Shown here: one piece after another, positions 1 to 6,901 of the stretch
Position numbering within the stretch: position 1 is the first letter of the stretch
Layout of the letters: every line of letters starts with the position of its first letter
Position numbers and translations under genes: made by a program
The notes under the pieces: model-generated
Database searches by the model: none
What the model saw: the letters and a program-made list of their open reading frames with translations, nothing else
Told to the model about the DNA's origin: nothing
DNA from: Burkholderiales bacterium
Lineage (GTDB): Bacteria; Pseudomonadota; Gammaproteobacteria; Burkholderiales; UBA11063
Reading direction: 5' to 3'
Assembly (NCBI GenBank): GCA_026461645.1
Contig: JAPJMP010000012.1
Coordinates: 1-7,075, forward strand
DNA: 7,075 nucleotides

Positions 1-105
1 ATTAATCAAAATTAACAAAATCCCAAACTTTAATTCAACTAAAATTAATTTTCATCTAATTTTTACTCACTTATACATATTTATGCAATATACGGGCTAA
101 TCAGG

Positions 106-111
106 TATAAT
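106..111 (+). promoter_or_regulatory. Probable sigma70 -10 box upstream of the operon
   Basis: A perfect TATAAT lies about 41 bases before the first start codon, preceded by GG. No good -35 box is present at 16-18 nt spacing; the best match, TTATGC at 81-86, sits 19 nt away and is weak. Transcription would begin near 117-118 and could serve the whole plus-strand gene run, since no other strong promoter is visible before purF. In such AT-rich DNA an isolated -10 match can occur by chance, so confidence is moderate. Confidence 0.45.
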
Positions 112-139
112 TTTGTATTAGTTGATTGAAAATATAATT

Positions 140-145
140 GGGGAA
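140..145 (+). promoter_or_regulatory. Ribosome binding site that fixes the start at 153
   Basis: GGGGAA ends 7 nt before the ATG at 153. It makes that ATG the likely start of the first gene, rather than the TTG at 138 that lies in the same frame and overlaps this site. Confidence 0.6.
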
Positions 146-152
146 TAAGTTA

Positions 153-527
153 ATGTATTATTTTGTAGAACGCTCGGTAGCAATCATAAAACCTAAAAAA
201 CCTTTTTTAAATTGGTTGTTAGAAACCTTTGATGACATTCCTACCAATTTAACCTTGGAGAGCATTCGGATTGATTGCAATTCGTACCTAATTCCCGAAG
301 TTGAAGAAATTGAAGATGGAGTTAATTTTATTGATGAAAAATTCATTGATTTGTTTTCCTTAGAGTTATCCTCATGGACTGAAGATGAAACCATATGGCC
401 CAAAGAACTTACTTTAAAGCTATTTTGGGAATGGTTTGATGTTGAAATTCATCCGACTATAATAGACCTATGTGACACTGAAGTTTTAAATAAAGTAGAA
501 CGAGAAGTTGTGCCTACTGTACATTAA
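153..527 (+). CDS. Conserved small acidic protein of unknown function
   Basis: A 124-residue soluble protein beginning MYYFVERSVAI, with no signal peptide or membrane segment. It is strongly acidic in the middle. The visible pattern is an N-terminal stretch with KPKKPFLNWL, then an SYLIPEVEEIED region, and a C-terminal aromatic block containing WPKELTLKLFWEWFDVEIHP. From memory this layout resembles an uncharacterised family of small bacterial proteins with a conserved lysine-proline-rich start and an acidic WFD-type end; I know no assigned function and give none. The ATG at 153 is preferred over an in-frame TTG at 138 because of the GGGGAA upstream. The FolC-like gene starts 33 nt downstream with no terminator between them, so they are probably cotranscribed. 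It occupies the place where accD is usually found next to folC. Confidence 0.75.
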   Translation: MYYFVERSVAIIKPKKPFLNWLLETFDDIPTNLTLESIRIDCNSYLIPEVEEIEDGVNFIDEKFIDLFSLELSSWTEDETIWPKELTLKLFWEWFDVEIHPTIIDLCDTEVLNKVEREVVPTVH

Positions 528-560
528 ATATTTTCTTGTAGCTAGAGAGTTAAGTGAATT

Positions 561-1769
561 ATGCATTCTGCAACCAATACTCCTAAAACGATTAAATACC
601 AAGAACTAATTAATGCTATATTTGCTAAATATGCGACTCAATATTTAAGCGTCACTGTAGCTGGAATTATAGCTAAAACTTCAGTGGCTAGCTATTTAAC
701 CAACATATTAATTGCCGCAGGATACACTGTAGGTAATTTTACTCCAACCACTATTAACCATTCTCATGAACAAATCACTATTAACAATATTCCAATTAAT
801 AGTGATGAATTTTTCCAAATTAAAAATAGCATCTTAGCAGTATCGCACGGGAATAAACATATTCATCCTGTACTATTAACAGCATTAATTGCTCATTATT
901 ACTTTAATAGTAAATGCGTTGATATCGCTTTGTTTGAAATTAGTGGTAGCACTTTAGAATATTTCACTGAGAAATTAAAACCATATTTAAAAATTATTAC
1001 CACTCCAACCACAAGTGCATTATCGAGACATACTGCAGAAAATACTCAGCATTTAGTTACGGGAGCCGCTAAATTAAGTAATTTTTTACTACCTCAATTT
1101 CAAGCATTAGCTAACAAAACCTTAATATTCAAGCACCATTATGCTTTAATTGTTCATCCTTTAGCCCTTGACGCAGTAACTCCAACACATAAATTTTATT
1201 CGCTACCGCTACCCAATATTCGCACAATGTCGCAAATGGAAAACATTGCAATGGCGATGGCTGCAATTGCAGTAATAATGAATCATTACCCAGTTAATAA
1301 TGGTGATATCAAACAAGGCATTTTAAATACAAATTTACACGGTAGGTTTCAATTAATAAATGGTCCAGCTGCAATAGTTATTGATGTGGCTCACAATAAA
1401 CAAGCGCTTACAGCCATGGTAAAAAATATGGTAAAATTACCTTATGCAGCAAATAATATTGCCGTATTTAGTTGGGAAAAATCTACCAATTTAGATACTT
1501 GTATTAAAATGTGTAATAAATTGTTTTCGCGCTGGTATATTGCCAAAGCAGATAAATTATCTACTTTAGCAATAAATAAAATGATAGCAGTAATGGCAAA
1601 AAATAATATTGAGACTAAAAGCATTTACCCTTATTTAACGATACATGAAGCTTTTACAGCCGCAAATAATTATGTAGCTCAATTTGAACCAAAAGCTAGG
1701 ATTGTTTGTTTTGGTTCTAACATGGTAATAAAAGAGGTTTTACCAATATTTACTAATATGAGGAAATAA
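561..1769 (+). CDS. folC: FolC-family protein with degenerate active-site motifs
   Basis: A 402-residue protein in the synteny slot of bifunctional folylpolyglutamate/dihydrofolate synthase, which adds glutamate to folates using ATP. Family traces are visible: VAG at 33-35 followed by a helix and an AAGYTVG segment (52-58), GRFQ at 261-264, DVAHN at 275-279, and a C-terminal IVCFGSNMVIKEVL that corresponds to the usual VLVCGSFHTV. Key motifs are eroded. The ATP loop, normally GTNGKGS, reads GIIAKTS (35-41); the TSPHL segment is replaced; the GGxxDATN loop is unrecognisable (GSTLEYF); the LDH and EKAGIFR motifs are missing. The N-terminal region before the P-loop is also short. The frame is nevertheless open over 402 codons in AT-rich DNA, implying selection or very recent decay. 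A possible ribosome site (AGAGAG, 544-549) precedes the ATG. The stop overlaps the next start by one base. Possible roles include a pseudoenzyme or a changed activity; folate function is doubtful. The symbol reflects ancestry only. Confidence 0.7.
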   Translation: MHSATNTPKTIKYQELINAIFAKYATQYLSVTVAGIIAKTSVASYLTNILIAAGYTVGNFTPTTINHSHEQITINNIPINSDEFFQIKNSILAVSHGNKHIHPVLLTALIAHYYFNSKCVDIALFEISGSTLEYFTEKLKPYLKIITTPTTSALSRHTAENTQHLVTGAAKLSNFLLPQFQALANKTLIFKHHYALIVHPLALDAVTPTHKFYSLPLPNIRTMSQMENIAMAMAAIAVIMNHYPVNNGDIKQGILNTNLHGRFQLINGPAAIVIDVAHNKQALTAMVKNMVKLPYAANNIAVFSWEKSTNLDTCIKMCNKLFSRWYIAKADKLSTLAINKMIAVMAKNNIETKSIYPYLTIHEAFTAANNYVAQFEPKARIVCFGSNMVIKEVLPIFTNMRK

Positions 1770-2458
1770 TGCAACAAAATTTTAAAGAAAAAAACACTAG
1801 TCATTTAATTCGTTTAACTGATGCACAAAAGAAGAAAGCCAAAAGAAGGCTGATTGGCAGCATATTTCTATTGTTAGTAGCATTAATTATTTTATTAGAT
1901 GTAACTGCTAAAGTTAACCCCAATAAAAATTCAGTTAAAGTACTTGATGTGGCAATTAAAAATACAGCAAGTACTGTTACACCTAAATTAATTGCAAGTA
2001 GCACCGCTAGCATTAGCAGTAGTGCTCCTTTAGTTAAAACCGAAAACACAAATTCTTCGGTAGCAGCAGCTTCAACACCAGCTATTACCGCAAAACAAAC
2101 TAATAAAGCTATGGTTAAAGTAGCCAATCAACCTATAACCGCTAAAACAAACCAACTTAATTTAAATCCTATAATTATTAGAGAAGATGACGCTAATAAC
2201 CCTAAAAGTATTTTAAATGCGGAATCTGGTAATGTTAAATATTTTGTGCAATTAATTGCCAGTAAAGATTATAAAAAAATCAAGCAATTGCAAGATAGTG
2301 TAGCGCGCCAAGGAATTTTATTTGAAGTTGATCCAGTAGAAAAAAACAATATTACTATTTATCGTCTACGTGCAGGGCCATTCTCATCACAAGGTGAAGC
2401 GATGAATTTTAAAAATAACATTAAGCAATTAAATCCCGACGATTTAAACCTTAAATAA
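1769..2458 (+). CDS. DedD-like membrane-anchored SPOR-domain protein
   Basis: A 229-residue single-pass protein. A basic cytoplasmic N-terminus (KKKAKRR) leads into one hydrophobic segment at about residues 29-45. A long linker rich in Ser, Ala, Thr, Asn and Lys follows to about 150, and then a C-terminal SPOR domain (about 154-227) with the hallmark strands KYFVQLIAS and YRLRAGPF. SPOR domains bind peptidoglycan lacking stem peptides and direct proteins to the division septum; DedD, encoded next to cvpA in gammaproteobacteria, is the obvious counterpart. The ATG shares a base with the stop of the FolC-like gene (TAATG) and has GAGGA at 1760-1764, so translation is probably coupled. The linker is low in complexity and probably disordered. 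Identification rests on topology, SPOR motifs and gene order; residue identity to DedD outside the SPOR domain cannot be judged here. Confidence 0.88.
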   Translation: MQQNFKEKNTSHLIRLTDAQKKKAKRRLIGSIFLLLVALIILLDVTAKVNPNKNSVKVLDVAIKNTASTVTPKLIASSTASISSSAPLVKTENTNSSVAAASTPAITAKQTNKAMVKVANQPITAKTNQLNLNPIIIREDDANNPKSILNAESGNVKYFVQLIASKDYKKIKQLQDSVARQGILFEVDPVEKNNITIYRLRAGPFSSQGEAMNFKNNIKQLNPDDLNLK

Positions 2459-2481
2459 TTTTTATATGTTACAATTAAACT

Positions 2482-2997
2482 ATGAATATATTAGCCTCAA
2501 ATTATGATATTGTTTTTTTAGTAATCATTGCTATTTCAACAATCTTGGCGCTATTTAGGGGTGCTATATCAGAAATTTTATCTATTAGTGTGTGGTTGCT
2601 CGCTTTTTTAGCAATGCAACGTTACGGTATTTATATTGATAAATATTTACCCGGCAGCATTACTAACTTGTTAATTCGAAGTTTTTTAAATTTTTTAATT
2701 TTCTTTATACTGTTAGCAATTTTATTTGCAATCTTAAAAAAGATATTAGCCAAAATTATAACTACTATTGGGATTGGCGGTTTAGATTACTTGCTTGGAG
2801 CTTTATTTGGAATATTTCGTGGTATATTAATTTGCTCGATTTTAATTGTAATAATGCAAATGTTTAAGATAGATTCAACTAATAGTTGGCAAAAATCTAA
2901 ATTTGCCCCTATACTTACTCCAACTGTTAAATGGATAATACAAGCTATGCCAAAAAGTTTTGATAAACTCACTCCCCCGCCTAAAATTTTTACATAA
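2482..2997 (+). CDS. cvpA: CvpA family inner-membrane protein
   Basis: A 171-residue integral membrane protein with four probable membrane segments (about 9-25, 28-47, 63-85 and 103-126) and a soluble tail. The family signature GGLDYLLGALFGIFRG occupies residues 99-114, and the early FRGAISEI turn is also typical. CvpA was first linked to colicin V production in Escherichia coli, and the family is widespread; its molecular role is not settled, with envelope stress and bile tolerance reported in enteric bacteria. It starts 23 nt after the SPOR gene and ends 31 nt before purF, the canonical placement. No clear Shine-Dalgarno sequence precedes the ATG. Length is close to that of E. coli CvpA, and nothing looks truncated. 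Confidence 0.92.
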   Translation: MNILASNYDIVFLVIIAISTILALFRGAISEILSISVWLLAFLAMQRYGIYIDKYLPGSITNLLIRSFLNFLIFFILLAILFAILKKILAKIITTIGIGGLDYLLGALFGIFRGILICSILIVIMQMFKIDSTNSWQKSKFAPILTPTVKWIIQAMPKSFDKLTPPPKIFT

Positions 2998-3011
2998 CAG
3001 TTTAATCATGT

Positions 3012-3017
3012 GAAGGA
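3012..3017 (+). promoter_or_regulatory. Ribosome binding site of purF
   Basis: GAAGGA lies 11 nt before the purF ATG at 3029 and is the clearest purine-rich site within the plus-strand run. It supports starting the protein at MCGIIGI, which puts the catalytic cysteine in second position. No PurR-like operator is evident nearby. Confidence 0.55.
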
Positions 3018-3028
3018 ATTAAAATATA

Positions 3029-4483
3029 ATGTGTGGAATTATTGGAATATTATCAAATAATGAAATCAATCTTGATTTGATTGATAGTCTTCGCCGGTTA
3101 CAACATCGAGGGCAGCAAGCAGCAGGAATTGCCACTATGGATGGTAATATAATTCATCTAAAAAAAGGTAATGGCTTACTTCGTGAAGTTATTCTAGATA
3201 CAGATTTAGATTATTTGACTGGAACAGCTGGAATTGGTCATGTTAGATATCCCACAGCTGGCTCAGCCAACGATCCTGAACAAGCACAACCATTTTATGT
3301 TAATTCCCCCTATGGTATTATGCTTGCCCATAATGGCAATTTAACTAATGCTGCACAATTAAGAACTGAAATTTTAAGTAAAAGTAAACGCCACTTAAGA
3401 ACTTACTCTGATTCAGAAATTTTAACCAATGTTCTAGCTAGTGAGATTGAAGAATTGTCTATACATTCTGAATTAAATAACACAATTATTTTTCAATCTT
3501 TAACTAATTTGCAACAAAAGGTTAAAGGTGGATATGCCGTAGTAAGTTTAATTGCCAACTATGGGTTGATAGCTTTTCGTGACAATTTCGGAATTCGACC
3601 ATTAATTTTAGGAAAAAAAATCAGCACTACAGGTTATAGCTATATAGTATCATCTGAATCTTGTGCTCTTGATACCTCGGAGTTTGAATATATTCGCGAT
3701 ATTAAACCAGGTGAAGCTATAATTATTAAGAGCAATGGTGAAATTGAAAGTAAAATATGCCATCCTAATCCAACTTTAAATATTTGTTTATTTGAATTTG
3801 TTTATTTATCTCGAGCTGACTCTATAATTGAAGGTGTTTCAGTACAAAGTGCTCGTGAGAATATGGGTAAATATTTAGCACAAACCATTCAAAATTGTAA
3901 CTTAGACATTGATGTTGTAATTGCTGTACCTGATACTTCAAGAACTTCGGCTATAGAAGTGGCTAATTATTTAAAAAAAGAATATCGCGAAGGTTTTGTT
4001 AAAAACAGTTTCACTGGAAGAACTTTTATGCTCTCTAATCAGAAACAACGTATTCTTGCAGTGCGCAATAAATTAAACCCAATCGCCATCGAATTTAAGA
4101 ATAAGAATGTATTATTGGTTGATGATTCTATTGTAAGAGGTACGACATCAAAAGGAATTATAGACATTGTACGCAAGTGCAAACCAAAAAAAGTTTATTT
4201 AGCTTCTGCAGCACCACAAGTTAAATTCCCTAATGTTTATGGAATTGATATGCCAACTTACAATGAGCTCATTGCGCACAATCGTAATGACGAAGAAATA
4301 TCAGAATTTATTGGTGCCGATAAAGTAATATTTCTAAGTTTAACTGATTTGAAAAAATCAATTACCGACTTAAATCCTGCAGTTACTAATTTTGATGCTT
4401 CATGTTTTAATGGCAAATATATTACTGGTGACATAGATCAAACATATTTAGATTCATTATTAATTAGTAGCAGTAAAAAATAA
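3029..4483 (+). CDS. purF: Amidophosphoribosyltransferase (PurF)
   Basis: A 484-residue cytoplasmic enzyme that transfers ammonia from glutamine to PRPP to form 5-phosphoribosylamine, the committed first step of de novo purine synthesis. The N-terminal Ntn-type glutaminase domain begins with Cys2, which becomes the nucleophile once Met is removed. It carries LQHRGQQAAGIA (24-35), GHVRYPTAGS (70-79) and HNGNL (101-105). The C-terminal phosphoribosyltransferase domain has CLFEFVYLSRADS, the flexible-loop region with NSFTGRTF, and the PRPP-binding VLLVDDSIVRGTTSK (361-375). It then continues through the conserved YLASAAPQVKFPNVYGIDMP to the C-terminus. No propeptide or iron-sulfur cysteine pattern is seen, which matches the E. 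coli-type enzyme. It is slightly shorter than the E. coli protein (about 505 residues) because the tail is trimmed. All catalytic motifs look intact. nadD follows after 6 nt. Confidence 0.98.
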   Translation: MCGIIGILSNNEINLDLIDSLRRLQHRGQQAAGIATMDGNIIHLKKGNGLLREVILDTDLDYLTGTAGIGHVRYPTAGSANDPEQAQPFYVNSPYGIMLAHNGNLTNAAQLRTEILSKSKRHLRTYSDSEILTNVLASEIEELSIHSELNNTIIFQSLTNLQQKVKGGYAVVSLIANYGLIAFRDNFGIRPLILGKKISTTGYSYIVSSESCALDTSEFEYIRDIKPGEAIIIKSNGEIESKICHPNPTLNICLFEFVYLSRADSIIEGVSVQSARENMGKYLAQTIQNCNLDIDVVIAVPDTSRTSAIEVANYLKKEYREGFVKNSFTGRTFMLSNQKQRILAVRNKLNPIAIEFKNKNVLLVDDSIVRGTTSKGIIDIVRKCKPKKVYLASAAPQVKFPNVYGIDMPTYNELIAHNRNDEEISEFIGADKVIFLSLTDLKKSITDLNPAVTNFDASCFNGKYITGDIDQTYLDSLLISSSKK

Positions 4484-4489
4484 AAGCAT

Positions 4490-5134
4490 ATGGCAATAGA
4501 TAAATTAATCATTTTTGGAGGCTCTTTTAATCCGATTCACAATGGTCACTTAAAATCTGCTGCAGTCATAAATAAAATTTTAGAGGCCCCTGTATTTTTT
4601 TTACCCAATATTGTCCCACCATATAAATCAAAATTAACTGCAACTCCTATACAAAGATTGGAAATGTTGCAATTAGCTATTAAATCTAATCCAAATTTTG
4701 CAGTTAATACGCTTGAATTATTTGCTGATGAATATTATTATACGCACAAGACCCTAACGTTACTGCGTTCACAATATGGAAGCAAAGTGCCGTTTTATTT
4801 TATTCTTGGATTTGATTCTTTAATTAACTTAAATACCTGGGAATATTATCATGATATTTTTAATTTAACTAACTTAATTGTGATAAATCGACATGGTTAT
4901 AATTATAATGACATTTCTGATACTAAATTAAAACAAGAAATTTTAAACCGACAAACGAATAATTTTGAGCAAACTGCAATCAGTGGAAATATATATTTAT
5001 TATCGCCTGACATCTATTATGACGTTTCTTCAACACAAATTCGTGCCATGATTAAAGCTGGTGAAAATATTGTTAATTTAGTTCCACCAGAAGTTGCTCT
5101 TTACATTAAAAACAATAATCTTTATTTAACTTAA
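4490..5134 (+). CDS. nadD: Nicotinate-nucleotide adenylyltransferase (NadD)
   Basis: A 214-residue nucleotidyltransferase that joins ATP and nicotinate mononucleotide to give deamido-NAD, a late step in NAD synthesis. The adenylyl-binding motif GGSFNPIHNGH occupies residues 10-20, FILGFDSLINLNTW in the middle matches the family's nicotinate-site segment, and the C-terminal nucleotide motif SSTQIR is at 180-185. Length is normal and every core motif is present. It starts 6 nt after purF without a distinct Shine-Dalgarno, so translational coupling is likely. Proteobacterial nadD is more usually found near holA, proA or rsfS, so its position behind purF is a local rearrangement. Its stop codon overlaps the stop of the convergent minus-strand gene, and no intrinsic terminator is visible at the junction. 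Confidence 0.96.
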   Translation: MAIDKLIIFGGSFNPIHNGHLKSAAVINKILEAPVFFLPNIVPPYKSKLTATPIQRLEMLQLAIKSNPNFAVNTLELFADEYYYTHKTLTLLRSQYGSKVPFYFILGFDSLINLNTWEYYHDIFNLTNLIVINRHGYNYNDISDTKLKQEILNRQTNNFEQTAISGNIYLLSPDIYYDVSSTQIRAMIKAGENIVNLVPPEVALYIKNNNLYLT

Positions 5135-5778
5135 TAAGTTATATTTAAATTTTCAGGTTCACTCGGCAATTTTGCTGAATTATGTAATTGTATATACCAA
5201 CCAGGAGTTTGCGTATAATTAATTACTGTGCCAGATTCAGTACCGCTTTCAATGGTTACCGCAACATTTTGATTAGCTGCTAAATATTTAAATGCATAAG
5301 TATAGCGCGCCTCAACTTCACTTTCCAAACCACTAGCAAAATTAAAATTATAGTACCCACTAATCTCACCATACCCACAAGTAGCGTATGTAATATATGG
5401 CTCTACTGATTCCGGATTGAAATTAGCTTGTGGACCATTACTTAAAAAATTGGTAAAGTAATCATATATTTGTTGTGTACCTTTACGCGTAATTGGGCTA
5501 ACTGTTGGCAACAGTACCGCATTAGGTAAGTACTCTGCTGCAGCAAAATAAGCAGCTCCGACATATGGATCAATACATTGTGGGCAAGAGCTATTGCTTT
5601 CAAATGGGCTATAAGCAAATGCATTAGTACCCCACTTATTTAATGCCGCTTGCGCAATATTTTGATCAAACATAGGAGCATTAATTGGACATAGCTGATT
5701 GGAGTTTGTTGTGCCAATGGTACAACCACAAAGGGCTAAAATTGTAGAATTTGTGATAACTAATAAAGATGTTTTCAT
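5131..5778 (-). CDS. Exported NTF2-fold protein, CaMKII-association-domain-like
   Basis: A 215-residue protein with an N-terminal export signal: Lys2, a hydrophobic stretch at about 5-17, then LCGC (16-19). The last could be a lipoprotein signal-peptidase site with an atypical Cys at -2, so outer- or inner-membrane anchoring is possible. The mature part resembles the SnoaL/NTF2-like group related to the calcium/calmodulin kinase II association domain. It has ALNKWGTNAF, AVLLPTVSP followed by GTQQIYDYFTNFL, GYYNFNF, EARYTYAFKYL and a final GWYIQLHNSAKLP. These correspond to the family's usual helix, AVLLPT, DYF, ARYTF and W-HHSS-P positions, recalled rather than searched. An extra loop with CPQC (65-68) interrupts the N-terminal part. 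Ligand or enzyme activity is unknown. AAGG at 5790-5793 is a plausible ribosome site. The gene lies 46 nt after the frameshifted secreted gene, probably in one transcript. Confidence 0.78.
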   Translation of the reverse strand: MKTSLLVITNSTILALCGCTIGTTNSNQLCPINAPMFDQNIAQAALNKWGTNAFAYSPFESNSSCPQCIDPYVGAAYFAAAEYLPNAVLLPTVSPITRKGTQQIYDYFTNFLSNGPQANFNPESVEPYITYATCGYGEISGYYNFNFASGLESEVEARYTYAFKYLAANQNVAVTIESGTESGTVINYTQTPGWYIQLHNSAKLPSEPENLNITY

Positions 5779-5824
5779 AAAAAGTTTAACCTTAAAACAA
5801 TAAGTTATAAATAACTAATCAACG

Positions 5825-6737
5825 CTACTCATCTTCGTAGCAATTATTTCCTGAAATATAAGCAAATGGATATAATGTCGCGCTATAATTATCTGAACCA
5901 TCTGTTACTTCTGGTGTTATGCTCCATTCGGTTAGGGTTTGATATTTGGAATCGACACAGAAATAATCATTTCCATCTTCTCTTAATACAGTTGCTATAT
6001 TAGCAATTACTGGTGTACTAAAATTTGGTGTTGACCAGGTATAATAAACTTGTAAAATATTAATGTTAGATTCCACTAAATTATAACTATTTTCTGAGCT
6101 ATTACTTGCAACCGCAAGTGTACCAGTAGAAGCAACAACATCAGCATTGTAACCGTTCTGTCCAATAATTTTTAAGTTGGCAAATTCTCCTGTTGAAGTA
6201 AAATAAGCTGGATGTTCAATGCCTTGAAATGTTGCAACAAAACTATTTGAGTTAATAATTGTGCGTTGTTCATTCTCGCCACCTGTATTTTGCGGTGGAA
6301 TATTCCAAATTGAATCGTGCCAATCTTGTCCTGCACCAAAGTTATAACAAGCCCCAGAAGGTAACCATCGCCATTGAGAAGTTGTTTCGATACCTGATGC
6401 TTGAATGGTTGTTGCGTTTGATGACATACACCATTCTGAAGTATTATTAAAACTATTCGCTTGATTTTTATTAATATAATGCTTTTGCGACAAATAATTT
6501 TCCAAACTGTACAAAATCTCCCCCTGATAATCCAGATACATAAATACAGTTGCCAACAGGAGCAGTAAATTGTTTATTATTAGTCCATTGCGCATTCCAT
6601 ACTGAAATACCAATTTCAGTTCCAGCAATAGGATCTGCAGAGGATGAACCATCATCACACATAGTAACCGAATAAGCAGTTGCAAAATTAGTTAAAGATA
6701 AAAAGAATAACAAAGTAATAATATTAGTTTTTTTCAT
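5825..6737 (-). pseudogene. Secreted cysteine-containing protein gene broken by a frameshift
   Basis: Two overlapping minus-strand frames together look like one gene of about 303 residues. The first frame begins at ATG 6737 with a classic signal peptide (MKKTNIITLLFFLSL, likely cleavage after ATA at residue 21). It continues with the mature part and ends after 88 residues at a TAA (6471-6473). The second frame carries the remaining sequence to the TAG at 5825-5827, including EWCMSS, WRWLPSGACYNF, VYYTWSTPNFSTPV and a CYEDE terminus. A single extra base would explain the break. Candidate sites are the A run at 6483-6486, which would join FVAK to HYINKNQ, or the G run at 6520-6524 (both as read on the minus strand). 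The joined product has six cysteines, an even number suiting periplasmic disulfides. I do not recognise the family. It may be a pseudogene, an assembly error or, less likely, a recoded gene. GGTGG before the ATG is a possible ribosome site. Confidence 0.72.
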
Positions 6738-6765
6738 GCCCCCCACCAATCTAAAATTTAAAGCT

Positions 6766-6779
6766 ACAGCTCAAGCTGT
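6766..6779. repeat. Perfect 6-bp inverted repeat in the leader of the secreted gene
   Basis: ACAGCT and AGCTGT are separated by two bases. The repeat lies between the predicted promoter at 6808-6837 and the ATG at 6737, about 29 nt before that ATG and about 20 nt past the likely transcription start. It could be a repressor operator or a short RNA hairpin in the leader. There is no T run, so it is not a terminator. Confidence 0.4.
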
Positions 6780-6807
6780 CAATAATAAAATCTAATTAAA
6801 CACACCC

Positions 6808-6837
6808 ATTCTATCATACTAATACACCGATTGTCAA
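6808..6837 (-). promoter_or_regulatory. Near-consensus sigma70 promoter for the minus-strand genes
   Basis: On the minus strand a perfect TTGACA -35 box (6832-6837) is followed after 18 nt by TAGAAT (6808-6813). This -10 box is preceded by TGA, giving an extended -10 element. Transcription should start near 6800, leaving a leader of about 63 nt before the ATG at 6737. It is the best promoter in the window and should drive the secreted gene and the exported NTF2-fold gene after it. Confidence 0.7.
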
Positions 6838-6855
6838 CTAAGCTGCCATTTGCGT

Positions 6856-6901
6856 ATGAGCTAAGTACAATTTACTGTAAAATAATTTGACTTTAGCTCA
6901 T
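6856..6901. repeat. Imperfect inverted repeat upstream of the structured element
   Basis: ATGAGCTAAG (6856-6865) is the reverse complement of CTTTAGCTCAT (6891-6901) apart from one extra T, with 25 nt between the arms. The right arm is the same AGCTCAT that can pair with ATGAGCT at 6985-6991, so the two pairings exclude each other. It also lies partly across the possible TTGACT -35 box at 6888-6893. Confidence 0.5.

Noticed and set aside
41..52. 12-bp perfect palindrome AAAATTAATTTT
   Set aside because: It consists only of A and T in very AT-rich intergenic DNA, where such palindromes are expected by chance, and it is far from the predicted promoter.
138..152. TTG start at 138 giving five extra residues to the first gene
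   Set aside because: It overlaps the GGGGAA ribosome site, which is well placed for the ATG at 153.
1801..2127. 108-codon open frame on the minus strand opposite the SPOR gene
   Set aside because: It is a hydrophobic shadow of the low-complexity Ala/Ser/Thr linker, with no ribosome site; the plus-strand reading carries a recognisable SPOR domain.
6471..6685. Second-frame start at 6685 as an independent 286-residue protein
   Set aside because: Its first 60-odd residues are a leucine-rich shadow of the first frame, without a normal signal peptide or ribosome site, whereas the first frame supplies a proper export signal for the cysteine-rich remainder.
6738..6749. TTG start at 6749 adding four residues to the secreted gene
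   Set aside because: The added codons come from a G-rich stretch that more likely serves as the ribosome site, and the ATG at 6737 begins a normal MKK signal peptide.
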